Counted from the stretch's first letter, positions 18,188 through 26,420 are shown. The stretch is DNA of 64,000 bases from Rhodoferax sp. WC2427 (GCF_040822085.1 NZ_CP162006.1:3658001-3722000), one strand, 5' to 3'. The notes: generated from the letters alone by a model not told the origin. Program-made: numbers and translations.

Positions 18188-18628
18188 ATGACCGAATCCC
18201 TGCACATCGTCTGCCCCCATTGCCACACCACCAACCGCTTGCGCTCCGACCAGCTGGGCAGCGCGCCCGATTGCGGTAGCTGCAAAAAGCCCTTGTTCAC
18301 CGGCAAACCCGTCGATCTGGATGGTGCCGCGTTCGACAAGCACCTGCAGCGCAACCAGATTCCGCTGCTGGTAGATTTTTGGGCGCCCTGGTGCGGGCCG
18401 TGCCGCCAGATGGCACCCGCCTACGTGCAGGCCGCCGCCCAGCTGGAGCCGCGCATCCGCGTGGCCAAGGTGGACACCGAAGCCCAGCAGGCGCTGGGCG
18501 CACGCTTCCAGATCCGCAGCATCCCTACGCTGGCGCTGTTTGTGGGGGGCCGCGAGGTGGCCCGCCAGGCCGGTGCCATGGGCGCGGCCGACATCGTGCG
18601 CTGGGTGCAACAGCACGCGCCGCATTGA
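18188..18628 (+). CDS. trxC: Thioredoxin TrxC (thioredoxin 2)
   Basis: Cytoplasmic thiol-disulfide reductase with an N-terminal zinc ribbon. The 146-residue protein begins IVCPHCHTTNR and has a second CGSCKKPLF pair, giving the four zinc cysteines, followed by the thioredoxin domain with LVDFWAPWCGPCRQMAP (active-site WCGPC) and the cis-Pro loop RSIPTLALF. ATG at 18188 is preferred; an in-frame ATG 9 bp upstream (18179) would add three residues. It is divergent from the M14-like hydrolase gene. Zinc-ribbon thioredoxins are commonly linked to oxidative stress. Confidence 0.95.
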   Translation: MTESLHIVCPHCHTTNRLRSDQLGSAPDCGSCKKPLFTGKPVDLDGAAFDKHLQRNQIPLLVDFWAPWCGPCRQMAPAYVQAAAQLEPRIRVAKVDTEAQQALGARFQIRSIPTLALFVGGREVARQAGAMGAADIVRWVQQHAPH

Positions 18629-18734
18629 CTTTTGCGTTTAAACGCCTACTCCATTTCGCAATAACCCGGGCGTAGTGGTCTTATCCACCCGCTGTTACCG
18701 TTTGCCCCCTTTCCCCTACCAACCCTTCGACACC

Positions 18735-19799
18735 ATGACCCTATTTACCCCCCTGCAAGTCGGCTCGACCACCCTGCCCAACCGCATCCTGCTGGCCCCG
18801 CTCACCCGCACCCGCGCCGACGCGGGCCACCTGCCCAACGCACTGATGGCCGACTACTACAGCCAGCGCGCCACCGGCGGCCTGCTGATCACCGAGTGCA
18901 CCATGGTGGCCCCCGGCACCTCGGCTTTCATCAACGAGCCCGGCATCTACAGCGACGCGCAGGTCGCAGCCTGGAAACAGGTGACCAGCGGGGTGCACGC
19001 CAAGGGTGGCCGCATCTTCCTGCAGATCTGGCACGCGGGCCGCGCCGCCCACCCCGACATCAATGGCGGTGTCCCCACTGTGTCCAGCAGCGCCACGCCC
19101 ATCGAGGGCGAGATCCACACCCCCAGCGGCAAGGTGCCCCATGCCGTGCCGCATGCACTGACCGCAGACGAGATTCCAGCCATCGTGGCGGCCTTTGCCC
19201 AGGGCGCCAAGAACGCCATCGCCGCCGGTTTTGATGGTGTGGAAGTGCACGGTGCCAACGGCTACCTGATCGACCAGTTCCTGCGCGACACGCCCAACCA
19301 GCGCACCGACGGCTACGGCGGTTCGCTGGAGAACCGCACCCGCCTGCTGTTCGAGGTGCTGACCGCGGTAACCGCCGCCATTGGCGCCGACAAGGTGGGC
19401 CTGCGCCTGTCGCCGCTGAACAGCTACAACAGCATGCAAGACAGCGACCCGCTGGCGTTCATCGGCTTTTTGGCCGAGAAGCTCAATGCCTTCAAGCTGG
19501 CTTACCTGCACGTGATGCGCGCCGACTTCTTCGGTGTGCAAAAGGGCGATGTGCTGGCCGTGGCCCGCGCAAAGTACCACGGTGTGCTGGTGGGCAACAT
19601 GGGCTACACCGCCGAAGAGGCCGAAGAGGCCATCACCGCAGGCCAGCTCGATGCCGTGGCCTTTGGCACGTCCTTCCTGGCCAACCCGGATCTGCCCGCC
19701 CGCATCCAGCTCAAGGCCCCGCTGAACACGCCGGACCAAAGCACTTTCTACACCCAGGGTGCCAAGGGCTACACCGACTACCCCACGCTGCAAGGCTAA
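18735..19799 (+). CDS. Alkene reductase, old yellow enzyme family (NemA-like)
   Basis: FMN-dependent NAD(P)H:enone oxidoreductase, 354 residues, reducing activated C=C bonds or electrophiles such as N-ethylmaleimide. It starts MTLFTPLQVGSTTLPNRI and has the FMN/substrate motifs NRILLAPLTRTRAD, LQIWHAGR, and GFDGVEVHGANGYLIDQFL (His and Asn of the active site), then RTDGYGGSLENRTR and the C-terminal phosphate-binding VGNMGYTAEEA with AVAFGTSFLANPDLP. The frame is open 60 bp further upstream but the family start is ATG at 18735. Its stop overlaps the convergent EVE gene by 4 bp. The natural substrate is unknown. Confidence 0.93.
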   Translation: MTLFTPLQVGSTTLPNRILLAPLTRTRADAGHLPNALMADYYSQRATGGLLITECTMVAPGTSAFINEPGIYSDAQVAAWKQVTSGVHAKGGRIFLQIWHAGRAAHPDINGGVPTVSSSATPIEGEIHTPSGKVPHAVPHALTADEIPAIVAAFAQGAKNAIAAGFDGVEVHGANGYLIDQFLRDTPNQRTDGYGGSLENRTRLLFEVLTAVTAAIGADKVGLRLSPLNSYNSMQDSDPLAFIGFLAEKLNAFKLAYLHVMRADFFGVQKGDVLAVARAKYHGVLVGNMGYTAEEAEEAITAGQLDAVAFGTSFLANPDLPARIQLKAPLNTPDQSTFYTQGAKGYTDYPTLQG

Positions 19800-20257
19800 G
19801 CCAGCAGCGCCTCGATCACCTGCCAGTGCGCCGGGTCCACCGGCATGATCGACAGGCGGTTGCCCCGGCGCAGCAACTGCAGATCGGCCAGGGCCGGGTG
19901 GGCGCGCAGCGCGGACAGGGCCAGCAGCCGCGTCTTGCGTACCGCCTGCACGTCCAGCAGCAGCCAGCGCGGTGCGTCGGGTTTGCTGGCGGCATCAAAG
20001 TACGGTGAAGCCGGGTCAAACTGCGTGGGGTCGGGCCGGATGCCCGAAGCCACGCGGGCCAGCCCGGCAATGCCCGGCTCGGCGCAACTCGAGTGGTAGA
20101 ACAGCACGCCGTCGCCCGGCTGCATCTGGTCGCGCATGAAGTTGCGGGCCTGGTAGTTGCGCACGCCGGTCCATGGCACGGTGCGGTCTGGCGCGGCCAG
20201 GGCATCGTCGATGGAGCATTCGCTGGGTTCGGATTTCATCAACCAGTAGTGGGGCAT
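19796..20257 (-). CDS. EVE domain-containing protein
   Basis: 153-residue protein made almost entirely of one EVE (PUA-like) domain, a fold that binds modified nucleobases or RNA. Typical stretches are HYWLMKSEPSECSIDD at the start, PWTGVRNYQARNFMRDQMQPGDGVLFYHSSC in two adjoining pieces, and GNRLSIMPVDPAHW near the end. The open frame extends 21 codons upstream, but ATG at 20257 (MPHYWLMKSEPSE) begins exactly at the domain. EVE proteins are proposed to sense modified DNA or to work with nearby restriction systems, yet no such genes are adjacent here; it looks like the conserved housekeeping form. Confidence 0.92.
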   Translation of the reverse strand: MPHYWLMKSEPSECSIDDALAAPDRTVPWTGVRNYQARNFMRDQMQPGDGVLFYHSSCAEPGIAGLARVASGIRPDPTQFDPASPYFDAASKPDAPRWLLLDVQAVRKTRLLALSALRAHPALADLQLLRRGNRLSIMPVDPAHWQVIEALLA

Positions 20258-20291
20258 GGCGGGCTCGCGTGAAGTCATGCCGCCTAGCTTA

Positions 20292-20358
20292 CTCCTGTTT
20301 TCATAGCTGCTCACGCTCATTCCATAAGCGCCAGCGGCCTATTTTTCTTGAATTTTAA
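20292..20358 (+). repeat. Dispersed two-stem intergenic repeat, copy A
   Basis: Contains the core palindrome CGCTCAT-tcc-ATAAGCG (one mismatch) preceded by a TAGCTG box and followed by a GGCCTATTTTTCTTGAA tail. The same layout recurs at 24.4, 29.4, 31.2, 36.7 and 52.6 kb. It fills the gap upstream of the EVE gene. Confidence 0.75.
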
Positions 20359-20415
20359 AACCGGCCCATGGGCTTCGGTTACCCTCCTCCCTCTCCCACC
20401 TCTCGGACCTTATCC

Positions 20416-20664
20416 ATGAAAAAACTCCACATCACCATCCAGCTCGAAATGTCTGTTCCCGACGACTGGGAACTGGCCACCACATCCGAAAGCGGCCAGG
20501 TACTGAAGCTGCCGAACGGCCAATTCATGGACATTGCCATCGAACCGATGTTTGCCACCGACCCCGAAGACACCTGGACCAGCACCGGCGACGACGACGT
20601 GCTCAACGACGTGCTGGACATGATCGATTCCGAAGACGTGACCTACCAGTTCGTCACGCACTGA
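20416..20664 (+). CDS. Small acidic hypothetical protein (82 aa)
   Basis: 82-residue protein starting MKKLHITIQLEMSVPDDWEL. It is rich in Asp, Glu and Thr, with an acidic run TSTGDDDVLNDVLDMIDSED. No signal peptide or membrane helix is visible, so it is expected in the cytoplasm. I recognise no domain. Start codon is a clear ATG and codon use fits the surrounding GC-rich genes, which supports a real gene. It is followed by a nested hairpin and by another small gene on the same strand. Confidence 0.65.
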   Translation: MKKLHITIQLEMSVPDDWELATTSESGQVLKLPNGQFMDIAIEPMFATDPEDTWTSTGDDDVLNDVLDMIDSEDVTYQFVTH

Positions 20665-20677
20665 GCCTTGGGTAGAC

Positions 20678-20722
20678 GCGGCGGTGTGGAACACCCCTGC
20701 GGGTGTTTATCTGACACGCCGC
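20678..20722 (+). terminator. Nested hairpin between two small genes (possible terminator)
   Basis: Outer arms GCGGCGGTGT (20678-20687) and ACACGCCGC (20714-20722) enclose a perfect inner stem AACACCC-ctgc-GGGTGTT (20690-20707). The T run after the inner stem is short, so termination is possible but unproven; it could instead be an RNA processing or stability element. Confidence 0.45.
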
Positions 20723-20788
20723 AGCCGGGCAACGGTCTGTAATGCAAGCTTGCCGCAGTTTTTTGCGGCCGCCCTACCGGAGCCCGCC

Positions 20789-21016
20789 ATGCAACCCACC
20801 CACACCATACAAGCTACCGTCGCCGACCACGTCACCTACACACCGGGTGACGGCGCACCCATCGTGATCCCCAAGGGGCCGGTCGAGATCGAGCTGGCTT
20901 CTGAGAGCGCCACCATCAGCTGGACGGCCGACAACGGCGCCGCCGGCTTGGCCGCCATCCCGCTCACACAGTACAAAGAGTACGTGCGCGACAAGAAAAT
21001 CACCGTGGCAGCGTAG
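20789..21016 (+). CDS. Hypothetical protein (75 aa)
   Basis: 75-residue protein MQPTHTIQATVADHVTYTPG..., with the pattern of short beta strands (VTYTPGDGAPIVIPKGPVEIEL, ATISWTAD) and no signal or membrane segment. I recognise no family. The ATG at 20789 follows a purine-containing stretch; a longer open frame upstream reads through the hairpin and is not preferred. Its 3' end overlaps the convergent MBL-fold gene by 17 bp, and codon use fits a real gene. Function unknown. Confidence 0.6.
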   Translation: MQPTHTIQATVADHVTYTPGDGAPIVIPKGPVEIELASESATISWTADNGAAGLAAIPLTQYKEYVRDKKITVAA

Positions 21017-21863
21017 GCACAGCGCCCCAGGCTGGCCGGGGTTGGGTGTCGATCAACGCCTGCGGCACCTGGTAGGCGCTTTGGTCAAACAGGTCGATGC
21101 CGCACTGCAAGCCTTCCACCCAGTCAAAAAAGTCGCTGATCGCCGCCGCGCCCTCGATCGGCGCACCGTGCTGCGGCACCAGCATGGCGATGTCGAGCTG
21201 GCGCGCCATGCGGGCCCACAGCCGCAAAACCTTGTTCGACACCATGTAACGGCGGTGAAAGCCCTCCATGCGCGCAATGTGCGGAGCCAGCTCGCGCACC
21301 GGCTGCTGCGCCTGCACGCCGCTGGTCAGCGACACGCCCAGGTCGCCAGTGAACAGGATTCGGCTCACCGGATCATAGAAGTGAAAGTTGCCCTCGGAAT
21401 GCAAAAAGTGCGCGGGCAGCAGCCACAGTTCGCTGGCCCCCAGCGGCAGGCGGCCCCCGGCATCGGGCACGGCAATCACCCGCTCCTGGGTCTTGCCGCT
21501 CTTGGCGAAATGCGGCACAAAACGCTCCCACACCCTTGAGATCACCAACTGGGCCGAGGTGGTGGTGAGCCAGCGGTCCAACGCCCCGATGATGTCGGGG
21601 TCGGCGTGCGAGGCGATCAGGTAACTGAGTTTTTGCGGCGCGAAGTGGCGCGTCATAGCCAAAAACAGCTCGTTGAAGGCGATGTTGCCGCCGGGATCGA
21701 TGACCGCACCCACGCCGTGGTCGACGACCAGAAACTGGTTGGACTGCACCGCCTGCTCGCCCTCGTGCACTAGGTCAGAAAACATCAGGCAGGCGTGCTG
21801 CGCATTGCGGAAAAGTTCGATCGGCACAGCAGCCTGCGGGTATTGGGTGGATGGGGGAGCCAC
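21000..21863 (-). CDS. MBL-fold oxygen-binding di-iron (ODP-type) protein
   Basis: 287-residue metallo-beta-lactamase-fold protein of the flavodiiron-like class lacking a flavodoxin domain. Metal-ligand candidates are in ASHADPDIIGAL (His86, Asp88, Asp90), PAHFLHSEGNFHFY, FTGDLGVSL and MLVPQHGAPIEG. The HADPD form and the NFHFYD stretch match di-iron oxygen-binding proteins linked to chemotaxis or redox sensing, in contrast to hydrolytic MBL enzymes (HxHxDH). No partner signalling gene is adjacent; the neighbours are a small hypothetical gene (convergent) and a GlxA-type regulator. It may bind oxygen or reduce it, but this is inferred from the motif pattern. Confidence 0.82.
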   Translation of the reverse strand: MAPPSTQYPQAAVPIELFRNAQHACLMFSDLVHEGEQAVQSNQFLVVDHGVGAVIDPGGNIAFNELFLAMTRHFAPQKLSYLIASHADPDIIGALDRWLTTTSAQLVISRVWERFVPHFAKSGKTQERVIAVPDAGGRLPLGASELWLLPAHFLHSEGNFHFYDPVSRILFTGDLGVSLTSGVQAQQPVRELAPHIARMEGFHRRYMVSNKVLRLWARMARQLDIAMLVPQHGAPIEGAAAISDFFDWVEGLQCGIDLFDQSAYQVPQALIDTQPRPAWGAVPTLPR

Positions 21864-21925
21864 TGTATCTGCCCATCCGGTCCGCAGAGTTGATGCAGAT
21901 CAGATGCAGGTCAAGCGGTGGCGGA

Positions 21926-22975
21926 TCAGGCTGCTGCGCCATCGCCGCGGGCAAACCGCCTGCGGTAGTCGCGCGGGGCCACGCCCAGGTGGCGCTGGAA
22001 GCTCACGCGCATGCGCTCTTCCATGCCAAAGCCGCAGCGGCTGGCGATCTGGTCCACGTTGTCGGTGGACTCTTCCAGCAGGCGGCGGGCGGCCTCCAGG
22101 CGCAGCACTTCCACCGCCTTGGCCGGGGTGCGCCCGGTTTTTTGCTTGTAGACGCGGGCAAAGTTGCGCGGGCTCATGCGGGCCTGCTCGGCCAGGCACT
22201 CCACCGTCAGGTCGGTGCGGGCCAGGTTCTCGCCCAGCCACAGGTGCAGGGCATCGAAGCTGTCCGCCCCCTGGGTTTGCGATTCCAGCAACACGCTGAA
22301 CTGCGACTGCCCGCCAGGCCGCTTCAAAAACACCACCAGCTCCCGCGCCACCTCCATGGCCACCGTGTGGCCGCAATCGGCCTTGACCAGCGCCAGCGCC
22401 AGGTCGATGCCTGCGGTCACACCCGCCGATGTCCACACCGCCCCCTCGTGCACAAAGATGGCATCGCGGTCGATCTGCAGCGCCGGAAAGCGCTGCTGCA
22501 GCATGTCGCACATGGCCCAGTGGGTGGCGGTGCGCTTGCCGTCCAGCAGCCCGGCTGCCGCCAGCAAAAATGCCCCGCTGCACACCGACACCGTGCGCCG
22601 GGCGCTGCCTGCAGCCCGCCGCAGCCAATCCACCAGCGGGGCCGACCGGTCCAGCACCGCGCTGATGTGCGGCGAGCCCGGCACCACGATGGTGTCCACC
22701 GCCAAGCCAGCCAGGTCGGCCAGGGCCGTGGTGTGCAGCTCCAGCCCCTCGGCGCTGCGCACCAGCCCGCCGTGCAGGCTGGCGGTGCACGGCGCGTAGC
22801 CCGGCAGTCCGCGCGCCTCCATGGCTTTGGTGGCGGCCCAGAACACGGTTTGCGCACCGCTCAGGTCCAGCAGGCCCACCGCGTCAAAGGCCACAAACAG
22901 CACGCGGCGCACCGGTGGGTGCAGCGGCGGGCGCGGAGGAACAGCTGTTGGCAGTAATTCTGGGCTATTCGTCAT
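21926..22975 (-). CDS. GlxA family transcriptional regulator (DJ-1/PfpI domain + AraC HTH)
   Basis: 349-residue regulator. Residues about 23-190 form a class I glutamine amidotransferase-like (DJ-1/PfpI) domain, with RRVLFVAFDAVGLLDLSG at the start and the nucleophile-elbow VCSGAFLLAAAGLLDG. The C-terminal 100 residues are an AraC helix-turn-helix module: SPRNFARVYKQKTGRTPAKAVE, then QIASRCGFGMEERMRVSFQR. The amidotransferase domain probably senses a ligand rather than catalysing. The gene is divergent from an NmrA-like SDR with only 61 bp between starts, so that gene is the most likely target along with its own promoter. Confidence 0.92.
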   Translation of the reverse strand: MTNSPELLPTAVPPRPPLHPPVRRVLFVAFDAVGLLDLSGAQTVFWAATKAMEARGLPGYAPCTASLHGGLVRSAEGLELHTTALADLAGLAVDTIVVPGSPHISAVLDRSAPLVDWLRRAAGSARRTVSVCSGAFLLAAAGLLDGKRTATHWAMCDMLQQRFPALQIDRDAIFVHEGAVWTSAGVTAGIDLALALVKADCGHTVAMEVARELVVFLKRPGGQSQFSVLLESQTQGADSFDALHLWLGENLARTDLTVECLAEQARMSPRNFARVYKQKTGRTPAKAVEVLRLEAARRLLEESTDNVDQIASRCGFGMEERMRVSFQRHLGVAPRDYRRRFARGDGAAA

Positions 22976-23036
22976 TTACGACAGATTGTTCCACACCTAC
23001 GATCGCCCCATGCAGAACCCCACAGAAAGAATTGCC

Positions 23037-23780
23037 ATGAAAATCGTCGTTATCGGCGGCACCGGATTGATCGGTAGCCAAGTCGTCCAGCTGCTGCGCC
23101 AGCGCGGCCACGAGGCCATCGCCGCCTCGCCCGCCTCGGGCGTGAACACCCTCACCGGCGAGGGCCTGGCCCAGGCGCTGGCGGGCGCGCAGGTGGTGGT
23201 CGATGTAGCCAACTCCCCGTCGTTCGAAGACCAGCCGGTGATGGACTTCTTCACCACTTCCGGGCGCAACCTGCTGGCCGCCGAGGCGGCCGCGGGCGTG
23301 CTGCACCACGTGGCGCTGTCGGTGGTGGGCACCGAGCGGCTGCAGGGCAGCGGCTACTTCCGCGCCAAGCTGGCACAAGAGGCGCTGATCCGGGCCGCCC
23401 AGATCCCCTACACCATCGTGCGGGCCACGCAGTTCATGGAATTTCTGGGCGCCATTGCGCAGTCGGGCACCGAAGGCAGCACCGTGCGCCTGCCGCCCGC
23501 GCATCTGCAGCCCGTGGCCTCGGCCGACGTGGCCGCAGCGGTGGCCGACTGCGCGCTGGCCGCGCCGCTCAACGGCATGGTCGAAATTGCCGGGCCCGAG
23601 CGCGCCAGCATGGCCGCCCTGGTGCAGCGCTACCTGGCGGCCATCGGCGACCCGCGCACCGTGGTGGCCGATGCCCAGGCCCCGTACTTCGGTGTGGCGG
23701 TCAACGACCAGTCGCTCACCGCCAGCGACGGCGCACGCATCGGGGCTATCGGCATCCAGGAGTGGATGGCGCACAAGTAG
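23037..23780 (+). CDS. SDR/NmrA-like NAD(P)-binding protein
   Basis: 247-residue atypical short-chain dehydrogenase with MKIVVIGGTGLIGSQVVQLL (Gly-rich nucleotide-binding loop), VVDVANSPSFED, HVALSVVGTERL, YFRAKLAQEALI (Tyr-x3-Lys-like position) and YTIVRATQFMEFLGAIA, typical of NmrA-like proteins annotated as LysR-substrate-linked or NAD(P)H-binding. The substrate is unknown. ATG at 23037 opens directly on the nucleotide-binding strand; ATG at 23010 (MQNPTERIA) is an alternative. Divergent from the GlxA-type regulator, which probably controls it. Confidence 0.87.
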   Translation: MKIVVIGGTGLIGSQVVQLLRQRGHEAIAASPASGVNTLTGEGLAQALAGAQVVVDVANSPSFEDQPVMDFFTTSGRNLLAAEAAAGVLHHVALSVVGTERLQGSGYFRAKLAQEALIRAAQIPYTIVRATQFMEFLGAIAQSGTEGSTVRLPPAHLQPVASADVAAAVADCALAAPLNGMVEIAGPERASMAALVQRYLAAIGDPRTVVADAQAPYFGVAVNDQSLTASDGARIGAIGIQEWMAHK

Positions 23781-23825
23781 GCAGCTGGCGCGCACCGGGC
23801 GGCGGCCTTCCCCGACAATCGCCCC

Positions 23826-24365
23826 ATGCACGCCCAAGACATCCTCGACTTCTGGTTCACCGAACTCACGCCCCAGCAGCACTTCGCCAAAGACGCTGCG
23901 CTGGACGACCGCATCCGCCAGCGTTTTGCCGCCACCCTGGAGGCCGCCGCCCGCTGCGAGCTGTTTGCCTGGCGCGCCACGCCGCAGGGGCGGTTGGCAG
24001 AAATCCTGGTGCTCGACCAGTTCTCGCGCAACCTCTACCGCGACACGCCAAAGGCCTTTGCCCAGGACCCGCTGGCCCTGGCGCTGGCGCAAGAGCTGGT
24101 GGCCAGCGGACAGGACCGCAGCCTGCCCCTGGCCCAGCGGCCCTTTGCCTACATGCCGTACATGCACAGCGAGTCGCGGGCCATCCACATCGAATCGATG
24201 GCCTTGTTCACCCAGCTGGGGATCGCCGACAACCTGCGCTTTGCCAGCCGACACCAGGCCATCGTAGAGCGCTTTGGCCGCTATCCGCACCGCAACGCCG
24301 TGCTGGGGCGCAGCGCCAGCGCCGAGGAAGTGGCTTTTCTGGCCCAGCCCGGGTCGTCGTTTTGA
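23826..24365 (+). CDS. DUF924 family protein
   Basis: 179-residue all-helical soluble protein of the DUF924 family. Landmarks are ILDFWFTELTPQQHF at the start, LVLDQFSRNLYRDTPKAFAQD, PYMHSESRAIHIES and FGRYPHRNAVLGR, all strongly conserved in this family, which has a TPR-like fold and no assigned activity. It follows the SDR gene on the same strand with a 45-bp gap and could be cotranscribed. Length and motif order are normal. Confidence 0.93.
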   Translation: MHAQDILDFWFTELTPQQHFAKDAALDDRIRQRFAATLEAAARCELFAWRATPQGRLAEILVLDQFSRNLYRDTPKAFAQDPLALALAQELVASGQDRSLPLAQRPFAYMPYMHSESRAIHIESMALFTQLGIADNLRFASRHQAIVERFGRYPHRNAVLGRSASAEEVAFLAQPGSSF

Positions 24366-24428
24366 TTGCTATATTTTAAATAGCTGCTTACGCCCATAGA
24401 TTAAGCGCAAACGGCCAATTCTTTATAT
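24364..24428 (+). repeat. Dispersed two-stem intergenic repeat, copy B
   Basis: First stem GCTAT-attttaa-ATAGC, second stem CGCCCAT-ag-ATTAAGCG, then a GGCCAATTCTTTATA tail. Lies directly after the DUF924 stop codon. Weaker core than other copies. Confidence 0.7.
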
Positions 24429-24503
24429 ATCTTCACCAAGGCACGGGGAACCAACGGCCGGGGCGCGGGGTCCATCTATTCCCGTAGTTTTACCCTCCTC
24501 CCC

Positions 24504-24974
24504 ATGCTGCGTGCCCTGAAAGAGATTTTCGACGGACTGCTTGCCCAGTCCAGCGAGCCCTCGCCCGCCGAGCGCCAGAGCGCCGTGAACCTGGCCACCG
24601 CCGTGCTGCTGGTCGAGGTCATGCGCGCCGACCCCACCAAGACCGCCGTGGAGCGCCAGGCCGTGGTGCTCGCGCTGCAACAGCGCCTGAACCTGGACGG
24701 TGCAGCGCTGACGCAGCTCATGCGGCAGGCCGAACAATCCGCCGCCCGCGCCTACGACTACCACCGCTTCACCAGCGAACTCAACGCGCAATGCACGCAT
24801 GCCCAGAAGATCCGGGTGGTGGAAGACATGTGGCAGGTGGCCTACGCCGACGGCCAGCTCGGCGCGGTGGAAAACAGCGTCATCAACCAGGTGGCCGGCC
24901 TGCTGTACGTGACCCACGGCGAATACATCGGCGCCAAGATGCGCGCCAAGGAAGCTGCGGGCCTGCTGCTGTAA
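24504..24974 (+). CDS. TerB-family protein
   Basis: 156-residue helical protein of the TerB/DjlA-N superfamily. It shows LATAVLLVEVMRADPTKTAVERQAV (first acidic metal-binding-like helix pair) and KIRVVEDMWQVAYADGQLGAVENSVINQVAGLL (the second, with the family D-G-x3-x-E pattern). TerB is tied to tellurite resistance and stress responses, but single-domain chromosomal versions like this have no fixed role. No ter operon is adjacent. It converges with the MAPEG gene. Confidence 0.88.
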   Translation: MLRALKEIFDGLLAQSSEPSPAERQSAVNLATAVLLVEVMRADPTKTAVERQAVVLALQQRLNLDGAALTQLMRQAEQSAARAYDYHRFTSELNAQCTHAQKIRVVEDMWQVAYADGQLGAVENSVINQVAGLLYVTHGEYIGAKMRAKEAAGLLL

Positions 24975-25002
24975 CGCATGAACCGCCCTGCAAGGCTTGC
25001 CA

Positions 25003-25434
25003 CTACGCCACTCGCAGGTACGTGGCAACGATGGTTCCCACCAGCCAAAAATAGCAGACAAACTGCACGAAGAAGAAGGTAAAGCGCAGCGTAGCGACGG
25101 TGTTGGTATGCACGAAGCACACATGCACCAGCGACTGGAAAATCCGGGCAACCAGAACGACCGTTGCCAGGGTGTCCACCAGCGGGCTCTCCACGTGGCC
25201 CACGTAGAGCCCGAAAACAATCGCACCGAACACCGGAAGGTTCTCGATGCAGTTGGCGTGGGCCCGCGTCGCACGCCGATACCACGCGTCCCCCCCGGCG
25301 GCATCGGCCGGAAAATTCCGGATAGCCGTCCGGCCGCTCAGAATACGGCTCCAGCGGTACACCCCAATCGTGAACAGCAGCAACAGCGCCGTCCACGTGG
25401 CGAACCCCAGCAGCATCCATACTGGCACTGTCAT
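25003..25434 (-). CDS. MAPEG family membrane protein
   Basis: 143-residue integral membrane protein with four hydrophobic helices. The MAPEG signature region is present: RATRAHANCIENLPVFGAIVFG (glutathione-binding R-x-x-x-A-N-x-x-E-N-L), followed by LVARIFQSLVHVCFV. Family members use glutathione for conjugation or isomerisation of hydrophobic compounds; bacterial members are mostly uncharacterised. It is the third gene of a likely unit with the methyltransferase (67-bp gap) and the diiron protein, all on the minus strand. Confidence 0.9.
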   Translation of the reverse strand: MTVPVWMLLGFATWTALLLLFTIGVYRWSRILSGRTAIRNFPADAAGGDAWYRRATRAHANCIENLPVFGAIVFGLYVGHVESPLVDTLATVVLVARIFQSLVHVCFVHTNTVATLRFTFFFVQFVCYFWLVGTIVATYLRVA

Positions 25435-25501
25435 ACATCACCCTCCTGGTGCAGACTTGGCTTGGGGCCGGAGTACCCCCCAGCCGATGGCCAAGACAAG
25501 G

Positions 25502-26332
25502 TCAAAAGCCGTTGCCCTTACCCACGTGAACCGCCACCCGCAAATAGGTCGCTGGAATGCAGGTTGCGTCTTGGTGGGTGCTTTGGTTCTGGACCTGGAA
25601 CAGGTCTTCCAGCTCGCGCTGCAAGTCGTCCGACTGGCCGGTTTTGGCTGCGGCATCGAAGGCGCCCATGGTCGGCCCATAGAACTTCCTGAACGTATCG
25701 ACAACCGTGGACGGCGCATCGGGAAACTCAAAGGTGTAGGTCTGCTTTTGGCAGGAAATGCACTCCCTCGGGATGCCCGCGCCTGCAAAGCGTTCCATCA
25801 CGTGGCTCTCTACCCCCCAGGCCATCGGGCTGACGAAGCCTGCTGGCGGCGGTGGCATGTAGCTGGCGCTGATTTTCAGGATCTGGGCCACCAGCGTCGG
25901 GTCGTTGGGAATCCAGTTGCCCATCACGATCCGGCCACCCGGCTTGCACACCCGCACCATTTCCCTGGCCACATCCAATGGCCTGGGCGCAAACATGGCA
26001 CCAAAGATGCTCACCACCAGGTCAAAAGAGCTGTCGCTCAGCCCCTGGAGGTCGCACGCATCCCCCTCCTGGAAGCGGCAGTTTTTCAGGCCCTCTGCGT
26101 TGGCGCGCCGGTTCCCGGCCGCAACCAGGTTGGCGGCGATATCCACGCCCAGAACGTCCGCCCCGAGCCGGGCTTGCGGCAGAGCCGTCGTGCCGTCACC
26201 GCACCCCAGATCCAGCACCTTCAAGCCGGGGGTGATTCCCAATGTGTGGGCCAGCGACTCGCCACTCTTGCGCATGCCCTGGGCGATGCGGGTGAAGTCG
26301 CCTTTTTCCCATAGTTCCTTATTTGCATTCAT
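25502..26332 (-). CDS. Class I SAM-dependent methyltransferase
   Basis: 276-residue methyltransferase with AdoMet-binding motif I LKVLDLGCGDGTTALP, the acidic end of strand 2 VLGVDIAANLV, motif II GDACDLQGL, and SFDLVVSIFGAMFAPRPLDVA with KPGGRIVMGNW (motif III). The C-terminal half is rich in aromatics and presumably binds the acceptor. The substrate cannot be read from the sequence; ubiquinone/menaquinone-type and small-molecule enzymes share this layout. The open frame continues upstream, but the ATG at 26332 (MNANKELWEKGDFTRIA) is preferred, preceded by GGAGAAC. It lies 88 bp after the diiron protein gene. Confidence 0.9.
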   Translation of the reverse strand: MNANKELWEKGDFTRIAQGMRKSGESLAHTLGITPGLKVLDLGCGDGTTALPQARLGADVLGVDIAANLVAAGNRRANAEGLKNCRFQEGDACDLQGLSDSSFDLVVSIFGAMFAPRPLDVAREMVRVCKPGGRIVMGNWIPNDPTLVAQILKISASYMPPPPAGFVSPMAWGVESHVMERFAGAGIPRECISCQKQTYTFEFPDAPSTVVDTFRKFYGPTMGAFDAAAKTGQSDDLQRELEDLFQVQNQSTHQDATCIPATYLRVAVHVGKGNGF

Positions 26333-26420
26333 TGCCGTTCTCCTGTTCTGGGTCTGGATACGCCCGTGCAACGGGCGATGGGGCCAGCGCGGCGGGTGCC
26401 TGCGCCGGTTTTTTGGCACG

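Noticed and set aside
17162..18625. A 487-codon minus-strand frame covering the M14-like gene and beyond
   Set aside because: The first 183 codons are antisense to trxC, whose thioredoxin and zinc-ribbon motifs are intact. Only the part from ATG 18076 is a real gene.
21000..21863. Classical metallo-beta-lactamase or glyoxalase II
   Set aside because: The HxHxDH motif is absent; the HADPD form and nearby residues fit the oxygen-binding di-iron group.
24504..24974. TerB as part of a tellurite-resistance operon
   Set aside because: No TerA/C/D/E/Z or related gene is nearby; the domain alone does not support that role.
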